A stretch of DNA of 64,000 nucleotides from contig NZ_JAEOAH010000011.1 in the NCBI RefSeq assembly GCF_016612995.1, positions 1-64,000 on the forward strand, read 5' to 3'. The position numbers were made by a program, and so were the translations under genes. This document shows positions 27,371 through 37,427 of the stretch, one piece after another (within the stretch, counting starts at the first letter, position 1; every line of letters starts with the position of its first letter). This stretch comes from Viridibacillus soli. GTDB lineage: Bacteria; Bacillota; Bacilli; Bacillales_A; Planococcaceae. The notes below the pieces were generated by a model, which was given only the letters and a program-made list of their open reading frames with translations, was not told the origin of the DNA and ran no database searches.

Positions 27371-28300
27371 TTATTTCCGTAATTTTGGATCTAGTGCGTC
27401 ACGCAAACCATCACCAACTGCATTAAATGCGAAGATGGTTAATGAAATGAATATTGCTGGGAAAAATAGTCGCCAAGGCGCATTTGTGATTGCATTATTA
27501 CCTTCAGATGCCATCGTTCCCCAGCTTGCTGTTGGAGCAGGAACACCTAAGCCTAAATAACTTAAGAATGATTCTGTAAAGATGGCTGTTGGAATCGTTA
27601 AAGTCATTGTTACTAAAATAGCGCCTAATGCGTTTGGGATTAAATGTTTAATAATTAAATGTTTTGTATTGGCACCTAAAGTTCTGGCAGCTAGTACGTA
27701 TTCCTGATTTTTGATGGATAATACTTCACCACGTACGATACGGGCCATGTTAATCCAACCAGTAATCGATAGCGCGATAATCATTGGTACTAAGCCAGGC
27801 TGTAAAACAACTAATAGCACGATTACAACTAATAAGTACGGCACAGCTGTTAATACGTCAGCGATACGCATCATAATATTATCGACACGTCCACCTGCAA
27901 GGCCTGAAATACTACCCCATAGCACACCGATAATTAGATCAATGACCGCAGCAGTAATTCCGATGAATAGAGAAATACGTGCGCCTGCCCATACACGAAC
28001 GAATACATCTCGTCCTAAATCATCCGTACCAAACCAATGTGTAGATGAAGGGGGAGTGTTATATAAACCTAGTTGTTCACGATAACTAAATTGTGAAAAC
28101 ATAGGTACGAAAGTGGCCATCAGTATGATGATGACTAGTGCAATTAAGCCGAAAATTGCTAATTTATTTTGAGAAAATCGTAAAAAAACTTCTTTCCAAA
28201 AGGATACGGATTTATCTGCAAGCTTTTCCGTTTCTTCATGTTTTCCTCCGACAATCTCAAACATTTCTTTATCTATTTTTTCAAATTGTTGTTGTGACAT
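27371..28300 (-). CDS. oppC: Oligopeptide ABC transporter permease
   Basis: This 309-residue inner-membrane protein has a long cytoplasmic N-terminus, about six membrane helices and the permease EAA-type loop (EYVLAARTLGANTKHLIIKHLIPN). The DDLGRDVFVRVWAGARISL segment is typical of OppC/DppC. Its ATG overlaps the oppB stop by one base (TAATG). It forms the channel with OppB. Confidence 0.93.
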   Translation of the reverse strand: MSQQQFEKIDKEMFEIVGGKHEETEKLADKSVSFWKEVFLRFSQNKLAIFGLIALVIIILMATFVPMFSQFSYREQLGLYNTPPSSTHWFGTDDLGRDVFVRVWAGARISLFIGITAAVIDLIIGVLWGSISGLAGGRVDNIMMRIADVLTAVPYLLVVIVLLVVLQPGLVPMIIALSITGWINMARIVRGEVLSIKNQEYVLAARTLGANTKHLIIKHLIPNALGAILVTMTLTIPTAIFTESFLSYLGLGVPAPTASWGTMASEGNNAITNAPWRLFFPAIFISLTIFAFNAVGDGLRDALDPKLRK

Positions 28301-29229
28301 TATTTTTTCGCTCCTCTCAGCTTAATACGCGGATCGATAATGCCGTATAAAATATCTACGATAAATACAGCAAATAGAAGAATGATAGAATAGAACACCG
28401 TTGTACCCATAATGACTGTGTAGTCACGGTTCGTAATACTTTGTACGAAATGTTTACCAAGTCCTGGGATTGCAAAAATTTGTTCTACGATAAAACTACC
28501 AGTTACAACACCAGCAGTTAAAGGTCCAAGATATGTAACGACTGGTAAAAGGGCATTACGCAAAGTATGACGGAAAACGATTGTCCATTTTCCAATTCCT
28601 TTCGCTCGAGCCATTTTAACGTAATCACTGTTGTTTTGCTCTAGCATACTGGAGCGTGTTAGTTTAGCGATAAAACCCATATGCGACATGGCAATGGCAA
28701 GGGCAGGCAAAATACTATAGATAAATCCTTTCCATCCACTTATAGGGAATAAGCCGAGTTTATATGCTAATAAATATTGCATTAAACCTGCTAAAATAAA
28801 GGAAGGAACTGAAATACCAAGGACAGCAATTGTGGTGGATAAATAATCCGGAAAACGATTGTGGTATAGTGCAGAAATGACACCTAGGAGTATACCTAGA
28901 CCTATAGCTATAAGCATTGCTTGAATACCTAAAGTTAAAGAGATTGGGAAGCCTTCTAAAATCATATCATTTGTAGAACGTGACTTATATTTCATGGACT
29001 CTCCAAAATCAAAAGTTACAGAATCGATTAAATAATCCTTATATTGAATATACCATGGGTTATCTAAACCATATTTCTCATTTAAACGTTCTTCAATTTG
29101 CGGTGGGAAATTACGTTCACTCGCAAATGGGCTACCAGGTGCCATTCTCATTAAGAAAAAAGTGGCTGTTATAATAACGAAAAGGGCAAGTACAATATAC
29201 ATTAGCCTTTTCACAATATAGTTAATCAC
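28300..29229 (-). CDS. oppB: Oligopeptide ABC transporter permease
   Basis: The start was set at GTG 29229 (MINYIVKRLMYIVLALF) behind AAAGGAGG. The frame is open further upstream but without signals. At 309 residues it matches OppB/DppB length. It has an N-terminal transmembrane helix, the FFLMRMAPGSPF motif and the EAA loop (DYVKMARAKGIGKWTIVFRHTLRNALLP). It is first of the four genes after the oppA-oppB hairpin. Confidence 0.93.
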   Translation of the reverse strand: MINYIVKRLMYIVLALFVIITATFFLMRMAPGSPFASERNFPPQIEERLNEKYGLDNPWYIQYKDYLIDSVTFDFGESMKYKSRSTNDMILEGFPISLTLGIQAMLIAIGLGILLGVISALYHNRFPDYLSTTIAVLGISVPSFILAGLMQYLLAYKLGLFPISGWKGFIYSILPALAIAMSHMGFIAKLTRSSMLEQNNSDYVKMARAKGIGKWTIVFRHTLRNALLPVVTYLGPLTAGVVTGSFIVEQIFAIPGLGKHFVQSITNRDYTVIMGTTVFYSIILLFAVFIVDILYGIIDPRIKLRGAKK

Positions 29230-29278
29230 ATGAACATCCTCCTTTAAGTTGTCGATTGACAAACAGGTTAAAAAGTCT

Positions 29279-29325
29279 AAAAAAAGCTGTCCCATAAACC
29301 GAATGAACGGCAATGAGGCAGCTCT
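29279..29325 (-). terminator. Hairpin attenuator between oppA and oppB
   Basis: On the minus strand, AGCTGCCTCAT pairs imperfectly with ATGGGACAGCT followed by TTTTT, 68 bases after the oppA stop. Partial termination here would give more binding protein than permease, a common pattern in ABC importer operons (inference). Confidence 0.7.
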
Positions 29326-29392
29326 TTGCTGTTAGTAATAATGTCAAACTTTAATAAACGTTATTGTTTATACAGCTAGTTCTGCAATAATA

Positions 29393-31042
29393 TTATTTAG
29401 TAATATCTACCCATTTAAGCTGTACGTTAGCAATCGGGTCAGGACCCATATCTTTTACCGATTCTTTTTTAACAGATAAGTTTGTGTAGTAATAGATTGG
29501 TGCAACAGGGAATTCTTTCATAGCAATTCCTTCAGCTTCTTTTAATATGTCAACACGTTTTTCATAATCTGTTTCAGCAACCGATTTTTTCATAAGTGCT
29601 TTATAGTCTGCATTTTCCCATCCAGTATCATTGTTGCCGTTATCGGCAGTTGAGAACATTTCAAGGAAAGTGTAAGGATCTCTATAGTCAGCATTCCATC
29701 CCAGACGTCCTACGTCATAATCTAATTTTGATAATTTATCTAGATATACTTGCCACTCTGCATTATCAATTGTTACATTGATACCTAAGTTTTTATGCCA
29801 ACCTTCTTGAATGAATTGTGCAACAGCGGCATGTGCTTCACTAGTATTCATAGAAATTGCGATTTTGATATCAGATGCATTTTTAATACCAAGTTCTTTC
29901 ATACCCGCTTCAAGTGCAGCTTTTGCACCTTCCATATCATTGTCTTTGTAGTAACCACGATCCTCTTCAAAACCAGCAATCGCACCTGGAATCATGCCAA
30001 GAGCAGGTTTTTGTTCACCTTTTGTTACGTTGTCAATTAAATCTTGACGATTCATTGCTAATGTTAATGCTTTACGAATGTTAGCGTTCTTAGTAAATTT
30101 ACCTTTTGTGTTTAACTTATACCAATAAACTGATGAGACATCCATAATATTCAGTGTATTATTCTTTTTAAATTCATCAATTGAATCAAGCGCAACGTTT
30201 TGATAAGGAGGACCTAAATAATCAATTTCTCCAGCTTTAAATTTTTGTACAGCTACAGCTTCTTTTTCAACCATGCTGATATTAACTTGGTCAAGTTTTA
30301 CAGTGGCTGCATCCCAGTAGTCAGCGTTTTTCTTTAATGTGACTGAAGTATCGTGTTTCCAATCATCAAAAGTAAATGGTCCGTTTGTTACATAATCCTT
30401 ACCAGCTTCAGTGGACCAATCTTTGTTTGCTTCAGCTACTTTTTGGTTAACAGGCATATAAGTATAGAATGATGTTAATTCAAGGAAGTAAGGTGTTGGG
30501 TTTTCTAAAGTAACTTCTAACGTTTTTTCATCTACTGCTTTTACCGCAACATCATCAGCAGAACCTTTGCCTTTGTTATAAGCTTCGCCGCCTTTAACAT
30601 AGTAAAGTTGAGTAGCATATTCAGAAGCATTGTCTGGATTTAGTGCGAATTTCCAAGCATATTCGAAATCGCCTGCAACGACTGGATCACCATTTGTCCA
30701 TTTTGCATCACGTAATCTAAATGTGTAAGTCAATTTATTTTTACTAATTTTAATATCTTCTGCCATTGCATTTTCTGCTTTAGCTTCTTTGTTCAGACGA
30801 GTTAGTCCTTCAAAAACACTTGTTATTAGTGCACCAGAAGTACTATCTGTAACTAACTGTGGATTCATTGAAGGTGGCTCTGAAGGAATCACCAAATTTA
30901 ATTCTTTTGTTTTAGCTTTGTCTCCGCCATCTTTTCCTTTGTCGTCATCCTTAGAAGTTTCGCCACCGAAGTTACAAGCAGCTAGCACCAAAGAAATCAT
31001 TGCCAAAAAAGTTAACAATAAATAATTCTTCTTTTTAGTCAT
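29393..31042 (-). CDS. oppA: Oligopeptide-binding lipoprotein
   Basis: This 549-residue extracytoplasmic solute-binding protein (SBP_5 family) has a lipoprotein signal peptide with lipobox LVLAAC (Cys22), then an acidic/lysine-rich linker. The body has SEPPSMNPQLVTDS, TFRLRDAKWTNGDPVVAGDFEYAWKFA (signature region) and LGWNADYRDPYTFLEMF, as in OppA/DppE-type proteins. It captures peptides and passes them to OppBCDF. First gene of the minus-strand operon, with promoter expected upstream of 31080. Confidence 0.95.
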   Translation of the reverse strand: MTKKKNYLLLTFLAMISLVLAACNFGGETSKDDDKGKDGGDKAKTKELNLVIPSEPPSMNPQLVTDSTSGALITSVFEGLTRLNKEAKAENAMAEDIKISKNKLTYTFRLRDAKWTNGDPVVAGDFEYAWKFALNPDNASEYATQLYYVKGGEAYNKGKGSADDVAVKAVDEKTLEVTLENPTPYFLELTSFYTYMPVNQKVAEANKDWSTEAGKDYVTNGPFTFDDWKHDTSVTLKKNADYWDAATVKLDQVNISMVEKEAVAVQKFKAGEIDYLGPPYQNVALDSIDEFKKNNTLNIMDVSSVYWYKLNTKGKFTKNANIRKALTLAMNRQDLIDNVTKGEQKPALGMIPGAIAGFEEDRGYYKDNDMEGAKAALEAGMKELGIKNASDIKIAISMNTSEAHAAVAQFIQEGWHKNLGINVTIDNAEWQVYLDKLSKLDYDVGRLGWNADYRDPYTFLEMFSTADNGNNDTGWENADYKALMKKSVAETDYEKRVDILKEAEGIAMKEFPVAPIYYYTNLSVKKESVKDMGPDPIANVQLKWVDITK

Positions 31043-31490
31043 TTAAATCCCCCTTGTTTTTAGTAATAAGCCTTTGTGAGAAGCTCACTTTCAATATAAC
31101 AAAAAAATAATGTTAGATAAACAAATAAATTACATAAATATATTTTCATAGATATCATACTATTAAATAACAATTATGTTTAATTCAATACACTAGTATA
31201 GTGAAGTAGAAATATAATAAATTTTTATCTTTTTTTTAAGAAAGGGAATGTTAATCATATAAATTTGAAATAAGACTTAAACGATTTTTAATTTACGTCA
31301 TTAATAGAAAATTATTTATATTCAAAAAATAAGTCTAAAGTAACAGCTTATTTCATCTTGTTTTCGTTACTTTAATAGGTGTTTTTTTGTGAAATGATCT
31401 ATAATTAGTATATGAATGTAGTCAATTAGTTATGAGTTAAGTGAATGTTATTTTATATTTCCGATAATATGCTAATTTGATATGATGAAT
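31043..31490. other. AT-rich upstream region of oppA
   Basis: About 450 bases with no credible gene. It contains AT-rich sequence suited to promoters and control sites of oppA. A CodY-like box was not identified with confidence. Confidence 0.35.
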
Positions 31491-31715
31491 CAGGTGTGTT
31501 GATTAGGGGAGTATTAGGTTGTTATTTACCGTTAAAAAAATTTTTTTGTTCAATACTAACGTATGTTACTACATTTTTTAGTTGATTGTAGCGGAGGGTG
31601 CTCGACTCCTGCGGGAAGCGGCTCGGTGCTTGCCCGCGGAAAGCGAGCATCCCGTAGCGGAAATCAACCTACCACTTTAATAGTAATGGTTGAAATTGGT
31701 TAATCAACACGCCTA
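31491..31715 (+). mobile_element. MITE-like element, copy 2 (225 bp)
   Basis: It begins CAGGTGTGTTGATTA and ends with the inverse TAATCAACACGCCTA. The 9-bp repeat ATGATGAAT flanks it exactly (31482-31490 and 31716-31724). The centre has the GC-rich palindromic stretch GTAGCGGAGGGTGC ... GAAAGCGAGCATCCCGTAGCGG shared with copies 1 and 3. The clean target duplication supports insertion by transposition. Confidence 0.88.
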
Positions 31716-31869
31716 ATGATGAATTAAAGAGATGTGGTCCATTATCATTATTTTTGCTATTCTTGGAAACAGGTAAATTGAAAAATGGAATTATATTCAA
31801 GATGTTATAAAAGAAGAAGAAAATGCATTAATTGCTTCTAAATAAAAATCTAAATAGGAGATGACTATT
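31716..31869 (+). other. Interval with a broken mini-ORF
   Basis: ATG 31732 reads WSIIIIFAILGNR to a TAA, then the same frame continues IEKWNYIQDVIKEEENALI to a second stop near 31845. It may be a degraded small membrane protein cut by the neighbouring MITE. Support is weak. Confidence 0.2.
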
Positions 31870-32070
31870 TTGTCGAAATTACTTACTCCCATTTTATTTT
31901 TACTAGCAGGCTTCGTCAATTTGTCGATATTCCTTTATCGAGCGCTAGTTTTGGATCATGGATTTTCACCTAAGACTATAGTTTTTATCGTTGCTTGCAT
32001 TTTTTTAATTGTATTTTGTGTTAGGGAAATTCAAAATGTAAGAAAGTATAATAAAGGAACTAAGAACTAG
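31870..32070 (+). CDS. Small two-helix membrane protein, unknown
   Basis: TTG 31870 is nine bases after AGGAG; the in-frame ATG 31861 touches that site and is less likely. The 66-residue product has two hydrophobic helices (LLTPILFLLAGFVNLSIFLY and TIVFIVACIFLIVFCV) and a basic C-terminus. No family was recognised. Confidence 0.5.
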   Translation: MSKLLTPILFLLAGFVNLSIFLYRALVLDHGFSPKTIVFIVACIFLIVFCVREIQNVRKYNKGTKN

Positions 32071-32150
32071 GGTATTAACTAGAAATGGTTAAGTGCTCAT
32101 AATACTCGCAATTAACCATTTCTTAAAATGAAGTGATAGGAGGTAGTAAT

Positions 32151-32393
32151 ATGACTAATCATAAAGTAGTGATTATAGATTTTATACATAATGGACCGCA
32201 AACTTGCTTTGTAAAATTTTCTGGTTTTGACGGTGATAATAATAATGAATATGAAGGTATGGTACGTTTTGTAGGAGAGATGCCATATGGTGATATCATT
32301 CATCCAACAAAAAGTGAGCTATCTAATGACTGTAGAGAATTTTTAAAAGACTATTTATTGGATAAATATCAACTGGGCGAATTTAATGAATAA
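32151..32393 (+). CDS. Small acidic protein, unknown
   Basis: ATAGGAGG lies about seven bases before ATG 32151, a strong translation signal. The 80-residue product has a beta-strand N-terminus (KVVIIDFIH, TCFVKFSG), an acidic middle (DGDNNNEYE), and a helical acidic end. No family was recognised, but signals and composition look genuine. Confidence 0.55.
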   Translation: MTNHKVVIIDFIHNGPQTCFVKFSGFDGDNNNEYEGMVRFVGEMPYGDIIHPTKSELSNDCREFLKDYLLDKYQLGEFNE

Positions 32394-32646
32394 GGAGGGT
32401 TTTGATTCTGAAAACACCATTTATATAGGAAGGTTTTGCAGTTTTTCAACCATTTTAAGAACAATTATAAGCAAGATAACAGTTGCTGTAACAGAATTCG
32501 CTACGAATGCTAAAATTGCAGCAGCTTATAGGATCAACATTCCAGATACTATTGAAGACAAAATGCGACATTATATGAAATTAATAGTGTCGTGCAAGAA
32601 CGAAGTGGCTAGTATTAGAGCTCCAAGCGTTGATATAAAGGTTTAA
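32386..32646 (+). CDS. Doubtful small ORF
   Basis: The 86-residue frame overlaps the previous gene end by 8 bases and has no clear ribosome binding site of its own; AGGAGG at 32394-32399 is inside it. It lacks hydrophobic or domain signatures. It may be a remnant or chance frame. Confidence 0.2.
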   Translation: MNKEGFDSENTIYIGRFCSFSTILRTIISKITVAVTEFATNAKIAAAYRINIPDTIEDKMRHYMKLIVSCKNEVASIRAPSVDIKV

Positions 32647-32874
32647 AGTATAATCATTTAACCTTAAAAACCTATCTCCTTCTTTTATAAAGAGGAGAAT
32701 AGGTTTTTTTGTCTTTTTAATGAAATTTTTGGTAACTACTATTATTTATCTCCCGTATACTATATTATATATAATTATCTAAATAAATAGAATTTTTATG
32801 AAATTAATCACGACATTTATCATAATTTTGCAATAAAGATAAAAATGATTTGAGATGATGGGAGAGGCTATTTT

Positions 32875-34578
32875 TTGAATAAGTTAAAACATATTAAAAT
32901 TGGTATGAAATTTACTACTTTGCAAGTGGGCGTAATTGTATTTTTATGTATCCTCATAACAATCGTAGCGAAATGGCAAATTGAACAGTCGTTGATGGTA
33001 ACATTTGAAGACCAGGTAACTGAGGCATCTGTAATGGGGGCGACCGTTGTAAACGATCGTTTCAAAGGAGATTGGGCAGTAAAAGATGGCGAGCTGTATA
33101 AGGGGGAACATAATTTTACGAACGAAACTGAATTAGTTGATGAAATAGGCAAAACTATGAGTGGTGTAGTAACGATATTTAAGGGAGATACTCGTATTGC
33201 AACAAATGTACAAGTAGACGGAAAACGTTCAGTTGGCACACAAGCCTCTAAAACTGTCATCGATCAAGTACTCGAAAAGGGAAATACCTATATAGGAGTA
33301 GCAGATGTAGTAGGAACAAGCTACGTAACAATCTATAAACCTTTAAAGGATACCTCCGGTGAAATCATTGGGATGTGGTCTGCAGGGGAACCTCTTACGA
33401 AGATTGATGAAATTACTATGGACGTTTTAACAAAAATAATATTAGCTTTACTAATAGGTGGATCCATTGCTATAATTGGCAGTATTTTATTAACGCGTGC
33501 ACTTGTGAAACCAATCGCTAAAATCAATCTCCAGTTAAAAAACATTGCGCAAGGTGAGGGTGATTTAACGCAGGAACTTGCCATCACTACGCATGATGAA
33601 ACAGGTGAATTAGCGCAATCCTTTAATCAAATGCTAGGGAGCTTACGTAAAATGATGCAGCAAGTTGGGGATTCAGCAGTACATGTTGCCTCAGCTTCAG
33701 AAGAACTATCTGCAAATGCTGAACAAACAACTGATGCGACAGGCCAAATTGCGCAATCGATTCATGAAATTGCAGATGGCGCTGAAATCCAAGAAAGCGG
33801 AGCTCATTTAAGCTTTCAGGCAATTGAAGCAGTTCGTATCAATTTACAACAAGTCGTCGACCAATCAACTACAGTTTCAAATGTTGCGAAAGAAACGAGT
33901 AAAGAAGCACAAAATGGAAATGATTCTTTGCAAAAAGTGATTAACCAAATGGATGTAATAAATAATGCTACAACAAATGCTGCCGTATCCATAGATCAAT
34001 TAGGCAAGCAATCAAAAGAAATTGGTAATATTGTAGAAGTCATTAAAGCCATTTCAGAGCAGACAAATTTATTAGCTTTAAATGCTGCTATTGAAGCAGC
34101 GAGAGCTGGGGAGCACGGAAAAGGCTTTGCCGTCGTTGCTGATGAGGTGAGAAAGCTAGCGGAGCAATCAAAAGTCTCGGCAGCGCAAATTATGGAATTG
34201 ATTTCTCAAACGCAACAAGGGATGGACAAAGCCGTAAAAGCAATTGAGCTTGGTGCCAAGGAAACAGCTTCAGGTATGTTAGTTGTTGAAGAAACAAAAC
34301 AAGGATTTGGGAAGATCATGCAATCCGTTAAACAAGTATCAGAAAGAATTCAAGAAGTGAGTTCGATCGCAACAAATATGCACGATACTGTTCAAAATGT
34401 CCATGCATCGGTAGAAGATACATTGAATATTGCGAAAAACTCAACAAGCACAACCCAAATCGTTGCCTCAGCATCAGAAGAGCAACTAGCTACTATGGAA
34501 GAAATTACATCATCAGCTGAAACAATGTCTAAAATGGCAGAAGAGCTACAGCAATTAGTGAACCAATTTAAATATTAA
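32875..34578 (+). CDS. Methyl-accepting chemotaxis protein with Cache sensor
   Basis: This 567-residue chemoreceptor has TM1 (about 17-36) and an extracytoplasmic single-Cache-like domain (about 40-180, with [44 protein letters not shown]). TM2 (about 190-212) and a HAMP domain ([15 protein letters not shown]) follow. The methylation/signalling domain has the invariant hairpin tip [19 protein letters not shown]. It should signal to CheA/CheW at the cell pole. TTG start with GGGAGAGG upstream. The ligand is unknown; Cache domains bind small organic molecules. Confidence 0.93.
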   Translation: MNKLKHIKIGMKFTTLQVGVIVFLCILITIVAKWQIEQSLMVTFEDQVTEASVMGATVVNDRFKGDWAVKDGELYKGEHNFTNETELVDEIGKTMSGVVTIFKGDTRIATNVQVDGKRSVGTQASKTVIDQVLEKGNTYIGVADVVGTSYVTIYKPLKDTSGEIIGMWSAGEPLTKIDEITMDVLTKIILALLIGGSIAIIGSILLTRALVKPIAKINLQLKNIAQGEGDLTQELAITTHDETGELAQSFNQMLGSLRKMMQQVGDSAVHVASASEELSANAEQTTDATGQIAQSIHEIADGAEIQESGAHLSFQAIEAVRINLQQVVDQSTTVSNVAKETSKEAQNGNDSLQKVINQMDVINNATTNAAVSIDQLGKQSKEIGNIVEVIKAISEQTNLLALNAAIEAARAGEHGKGFAVVADEVRKLAEQSKVSAAQIMELISQTQQGMDKAVKAIELGAKETASGMLVVEETKQGFGKIMQSVKQVSERIQEVSSIATNMHDTVQNVHASVEDTLNIAKNSTSTTQIVASASEEQLATMEEITSSAETMSKMAEELQQLVNQFKY

Positions 34579-34585
34579 TCATGCC

Positions 34586-34614
34586 AACCCTCTACATTTC
34601 GTAGGGGGTTTTCT
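34586..34614 (+). terminator. Intrinsic terminator
   Basis: AACCCTCTAC (34586-34595) pairs with GTAGGGGGTT (34601-34610), followed by TTT. Confidence 0.85.
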
Positions 34615-35024
34615 GTAAGATAGAAAAAAGGAGGGGACCTTTATGACAAGAGGTATTTTCATAAGTATTCGAATAGCCTTTTGTAATCTCATAAAATTAC
34701 AGGAAAAGGTCAATGAGTTTTGTTCGAAAATTCCAAACAAACCTATAATTTTGGATTTATGAACCAGCGCCTACTTCAGATCATAGGCAACGGCGATCAA
34801 CTATTCAATGATTGTCATACAAAATTTACATATGCGTATCCTGTTTTAAATTTACAAGAGCTAGTTAAACCAATTTTATTGAACACTTTTAAAGGAAAGT
34901 AGCATTTCACACCACCACAAGGCTTTGCAAATTGTTCTAGTATCCAGAATTAGATATTTATTTAAAAAATAATGCACAGTGGCAAGAAATATTTTAACCA
35001 GACTGTGAAAAAGGAGTTCAAGCT
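34615..35024 (+). other. Interval with small doubtful ORFs
   Basis: AAGGAGGGG near 34629 precedes ATG 34643, encoding a 39-residue frame (MTRGIFISIRIAFCNLIKL...) that ends at 34762. A second frame (34720-34902, NQRLLQIIGNGDQLF) follows with no ribosome binding site. They may be pieces of one frameshifted gene. No family was recognised. Confidence 0.2.
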
Positions 35025-35368
35025 ATGAAGAACCTTGAATATGATAACGTAAATACATTTATAAAGCCGCTTTACTTTATAGGAATTTGTATTGTAATTG
35101 GAGGGTGTATGGCTAGTCGGAATTTTTCAAGTAATGCAGGTGAACTATGAGTGATTTTAGAAATCGCAAACGAGGAAAGAACATATGGTCCACTTTTAAA
35201 TAGAGCTGAAGTCAATGAATATTTGGGAATTGATGATTCAACATTTGCAAGGTTAACTAGGCACAGTGGCGATACTTATAAGGCATACCTTATTTACAAG
35301 TAGACGAGGTATATTTAAAGTTTAGATACCTGGTTAAAGAATATAGATACCTATTTAAAAATGTATGA
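35025..35368 (+). pseudogene. Membrane-anchored helix-turn-helix protein, decayed
   Basis: AAGGAG precedes ATG 35025. The frame encodes FIKPLYFIGICIVIGGC (one membrane helix) and stops at TGA (about 35148-35150). It continues in frame with ILEIANEERTYGPLLNRAEV and the excisionase/MerR-like helix-turn-helix NEYLGIDDSTFARLTR. It then shifts near 35285 into PYLQVDEVYLKFRYL, ending at 35366-35368. A TGA and a frameshift separate three clearly related parts. The intact ancestor would be an ~110-residue DNA-binding protein tethered by an N-terminal helix. Confidence 0.5.
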
Positions 35369-35370
35369 AT

Positions 35371-35399
35371 AAAAAAGAGCTAGCACATGCCAGCTCTTA
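35371..35399 (-). terminator. Terminator of the minus-strand 35397 gene
   Basis: Minus-strand AAGAGCTGG...CTAGCTCTT with a following T-run. It overlaps the stop codon. Confidence 0.75.
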
Positions 35400-35618
35400 A
35401 TCCTTCTCAATATTTTCAGCCTTGGCTTTTAATCGAAATTCTTTGATCAAATAGGTGATAAAAGCGATACAAGCAATTGTTACTGTAAGGTATAAAGTGG
35501 CAAGGGGATACGATTTAGTCGCGTATTTAACTAGTGCTTGGTTACCAAAAAATATCGTTAAAACAACAACAACCGTTATACAAAATGGGTTTAATAAATA
35601 GGGCACAATTTTTGACAT
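35397..35618 (-). CDS. Small two-helix membrane protein, unknown
   Basis: The 73-residue product has hydrophobic helices ITVVVVLTIFFGNQALV and LATLYLTVTIACIAFITYLI, followed by a basic-acidic tail. AAAGGAG lies upstream of ATG 35618, and the gene has its own terminator. No family was recognised. Confidence 0.6.
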   Translation of the reverse strand: MSKIVPYLLNPFCITVVVVLTIFFGNQALVKYATKSYPLATLYLTVTIACIAFITYLIKEFRLKAKAENIEKD

Positions 35619-35747
35619 GATGTTATGGAGCTCCTTTAACTAATCGATCATATAATTCAATTCTATCATATGGATCGTTATTCTAATATTAAAATCCTTA
35701 TTAAAAAATCACCATGATTAGAAATAAATGAAATAGAGGGAAACAAA

Positions 35748-36566
35748 ATGAGTATACAATTAATTGCATTAGATATGGATGGCACGACTTTAACACCTGC
35801 TTTACAGTTAACAAAAAAGACAATTGAGACCATTAAAAGAGCGATAGACCGCAATGTAGAAGTTGTCATTTGTACTGGAAGGACACTTGATGAATTAGAA
35901 GACGTCTTTTTACACTTACCATTTGTGAAATATGTAATAGCGGGAAATGGATCAGCGGTGTGGAACTTAGCTACCAAGGAAAAAATATACGAAAATACTT
36001 TATCACTCAAACAAACAATGCAAATTCTGCAATTGTTAGAGCAGATTGATCTACGCATTGAAGCATTCGCGGATGGTAAAGTGTATATTAGACAACATTG
36101 CTACGATCGACCTGTGGAGTATGGGGCAGGTGAATTTGCACACTTTATAATTAAAACACGTACACCCGTACCGAATATTCATGATTTTATTACTGAACGC
36201 AATTTACCGATCGACAAATTTAATTTGTATTTTAAAAAGGTAGAGGAACGGGCTGCTATGTGGAATCAACTAGAAAAGCTTGGCTACAGCATTACTACTT
36301 CGTTTCAGCAAAATGTTGAGGTCAATTCAAGTACGGCCAATAAAGGCAACGCATTAAAAGAGTTAAGCTCTTCATTGAATATGACATCTGAAAATGTCAT
36401 GGCTATTGGAGATGCTATGAATGATTTGTCGATGCTGAAATTTGCTGGACTACCAATTGCTATGGGAAATGCAGTTCCTGCTGTTAAAGAAATCGCTCAA
36501 TATATTACAGATACCAATAGCGATGAAGGCGTTGCAAAGGCAATTGAAAAATTTATATTAAAATAA
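35748..36566 (+). CDS. Cof-type HAD-superfamily phosphatase
   Basis: This 272-residue HAD hydrolase has motif I LDMDGTTL (Asp nucleophile), motif II CTGR, a C2B cap domain between them and motif IV, the lysine region in SSTANKGNALKELS, and motif IV GDAMNDLSMLKFAG. Family members dephosphorylate sugar phosphates, FMN or PLP in the cytoplasm. The substrate cannot be predicted. GAGGG stands upstream of the ATG. Monocistronic with a terminator at 36573. Confidence 0.9.
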   Translation: MSIQLIALDMDGTTLTPALQLTKKTIETIKRAIDRNVEVVICTGRTLDELEDVFLHLPFVKYVIAGNGSAVWNLATKEKIYENTLSLKQTMQILQLLEQIDLRIEAFADGKVYIRQHCYDRPVEYGAGEFAHFIIKTRTPVPNIHDFITERNLPIDKFNLYFKKVEERAAMWNQLEKLGYSITTSFQQNVEVNSSTANKGNALKELSSSLNMTSENVMAIGDAMNDLSMLKFAGLPIAMGNAVPAVKEIAQYITDTNSDEGVAKAIEKFILK

Positions 36567-36572
36567 TGATGA

Positions 36573-36606
36573 GCACACAGGTGAAATTCATTTGTGTGCC
36601 TTTTTT
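36573..36606 (+). terminator. Intrinsic terminator
   Basis: GCACACA (36573-36579) pairs with TGTGTGC (36593-36599), followed by CTTTTTT. Confidence 0.75.
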
Positions 36607-36680
36607 ATTAAGACTATGTTACATTTCAATGGTGTTTAAATAAAAGCCGTAAACGTTTATAGAATCTATGCTTTTTGAAT

Positions 36681-37193
36681 TTATAAGCTATGTATCTTTG
36701 AAAGTTCTTCTTTAAATATTGCACATTGTTTGATAAATGTTTCCCAATCAACTAAAATAGTGGTTTCCATTTTTAAATCCGCTTTAATTAAAGCGTTATT
36801 TACTATCTTAGCTTTTTCAATATCTTCCTTTGACCATTCAGCAATAGCGTAAACATCGTTATTTGGAAGTTGTTGCAAAGTATTAGCTATAGTGACTAAC
36901 ATAGTAAGTTCTTCTTTATTCAATACTTTTGAAGGAAACGTATACGATGTAGTTCCATACCATAAATCATCAATGATTATTTGTAATTTATTTGAAATTA
37001 GCTGTGGATTTTCCCAGTTTTCATCTTCTTGAAAGGCTATAATTCCTTGTAATTCAACAAGTGATGATTGCGTGTTGTCCAGGAAGTATTGTTTTTGATG
37101 CCACTGATTTAGATATAAAACATATCCTAAAGAAATGATTAAGACAGCTACAAGACTACTTAATATAATCGTTGTTTTAGTTAAATTTTTCAT
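36681..37193 (-). CDS. Membrane-anchored protein of unknown function
   Basis: ATG 37193 (MKNLTKTTIILSSLVAVLIISLG) is preferred over ATG 37199, which abuts GAGGAGG. The 170-residue product has one N-terminal membrane helix and a mostly helical extracytoplasmic domain. No motif was recognised. It is similar in layout to the 7056 gene but not in sequence. Confidence 0.6.
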   Translation of the reverse strand: MKNLTKTTIILSSLVAVLIISLGYVLYLNQWHQKQYFLDNTQSSLVELQGIIAFQEDENWENPQLISNKLQIIIDDLWYGTTSYTFPSKVLNKEELTMLVTIANTLQQLPNNDVYAIAEWSKEDIEKAKIVNNALIKADLKMETTILVDWETFIKQCAIFKEELSKIHSL

Positions 37194-37427
37194 AGTCATC
37201 CTCCTCGTATAGGAGTATTATACTGCACAACCCGTAAATATCCCAAATCATCTTATAATGTGATCATTTTCATTTGCGCAGAAAATTTCTTTAAATAGAG
37301 TGATATGTTCGTGTAAATCAATAACAAAAATTAGTTTTTACATAGTCTACTTTAAATAAACGGATGTATACGGCTATCATTTGCTATAATAAGCTTATCA
37401 AGTACTGTTTGATAGGGAGATTGAATC

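Noticed and set aside
27711-28085. 124-residue plus-strand ORF
   Set aside because: Antisense shadow of oppC without translation signals.
31716-31869. Real small gene between MITE copy 2 and the 31870 gene
   Set aside because: An early in-frame stop and no ribosome binding site; left as a doubtful remnant.
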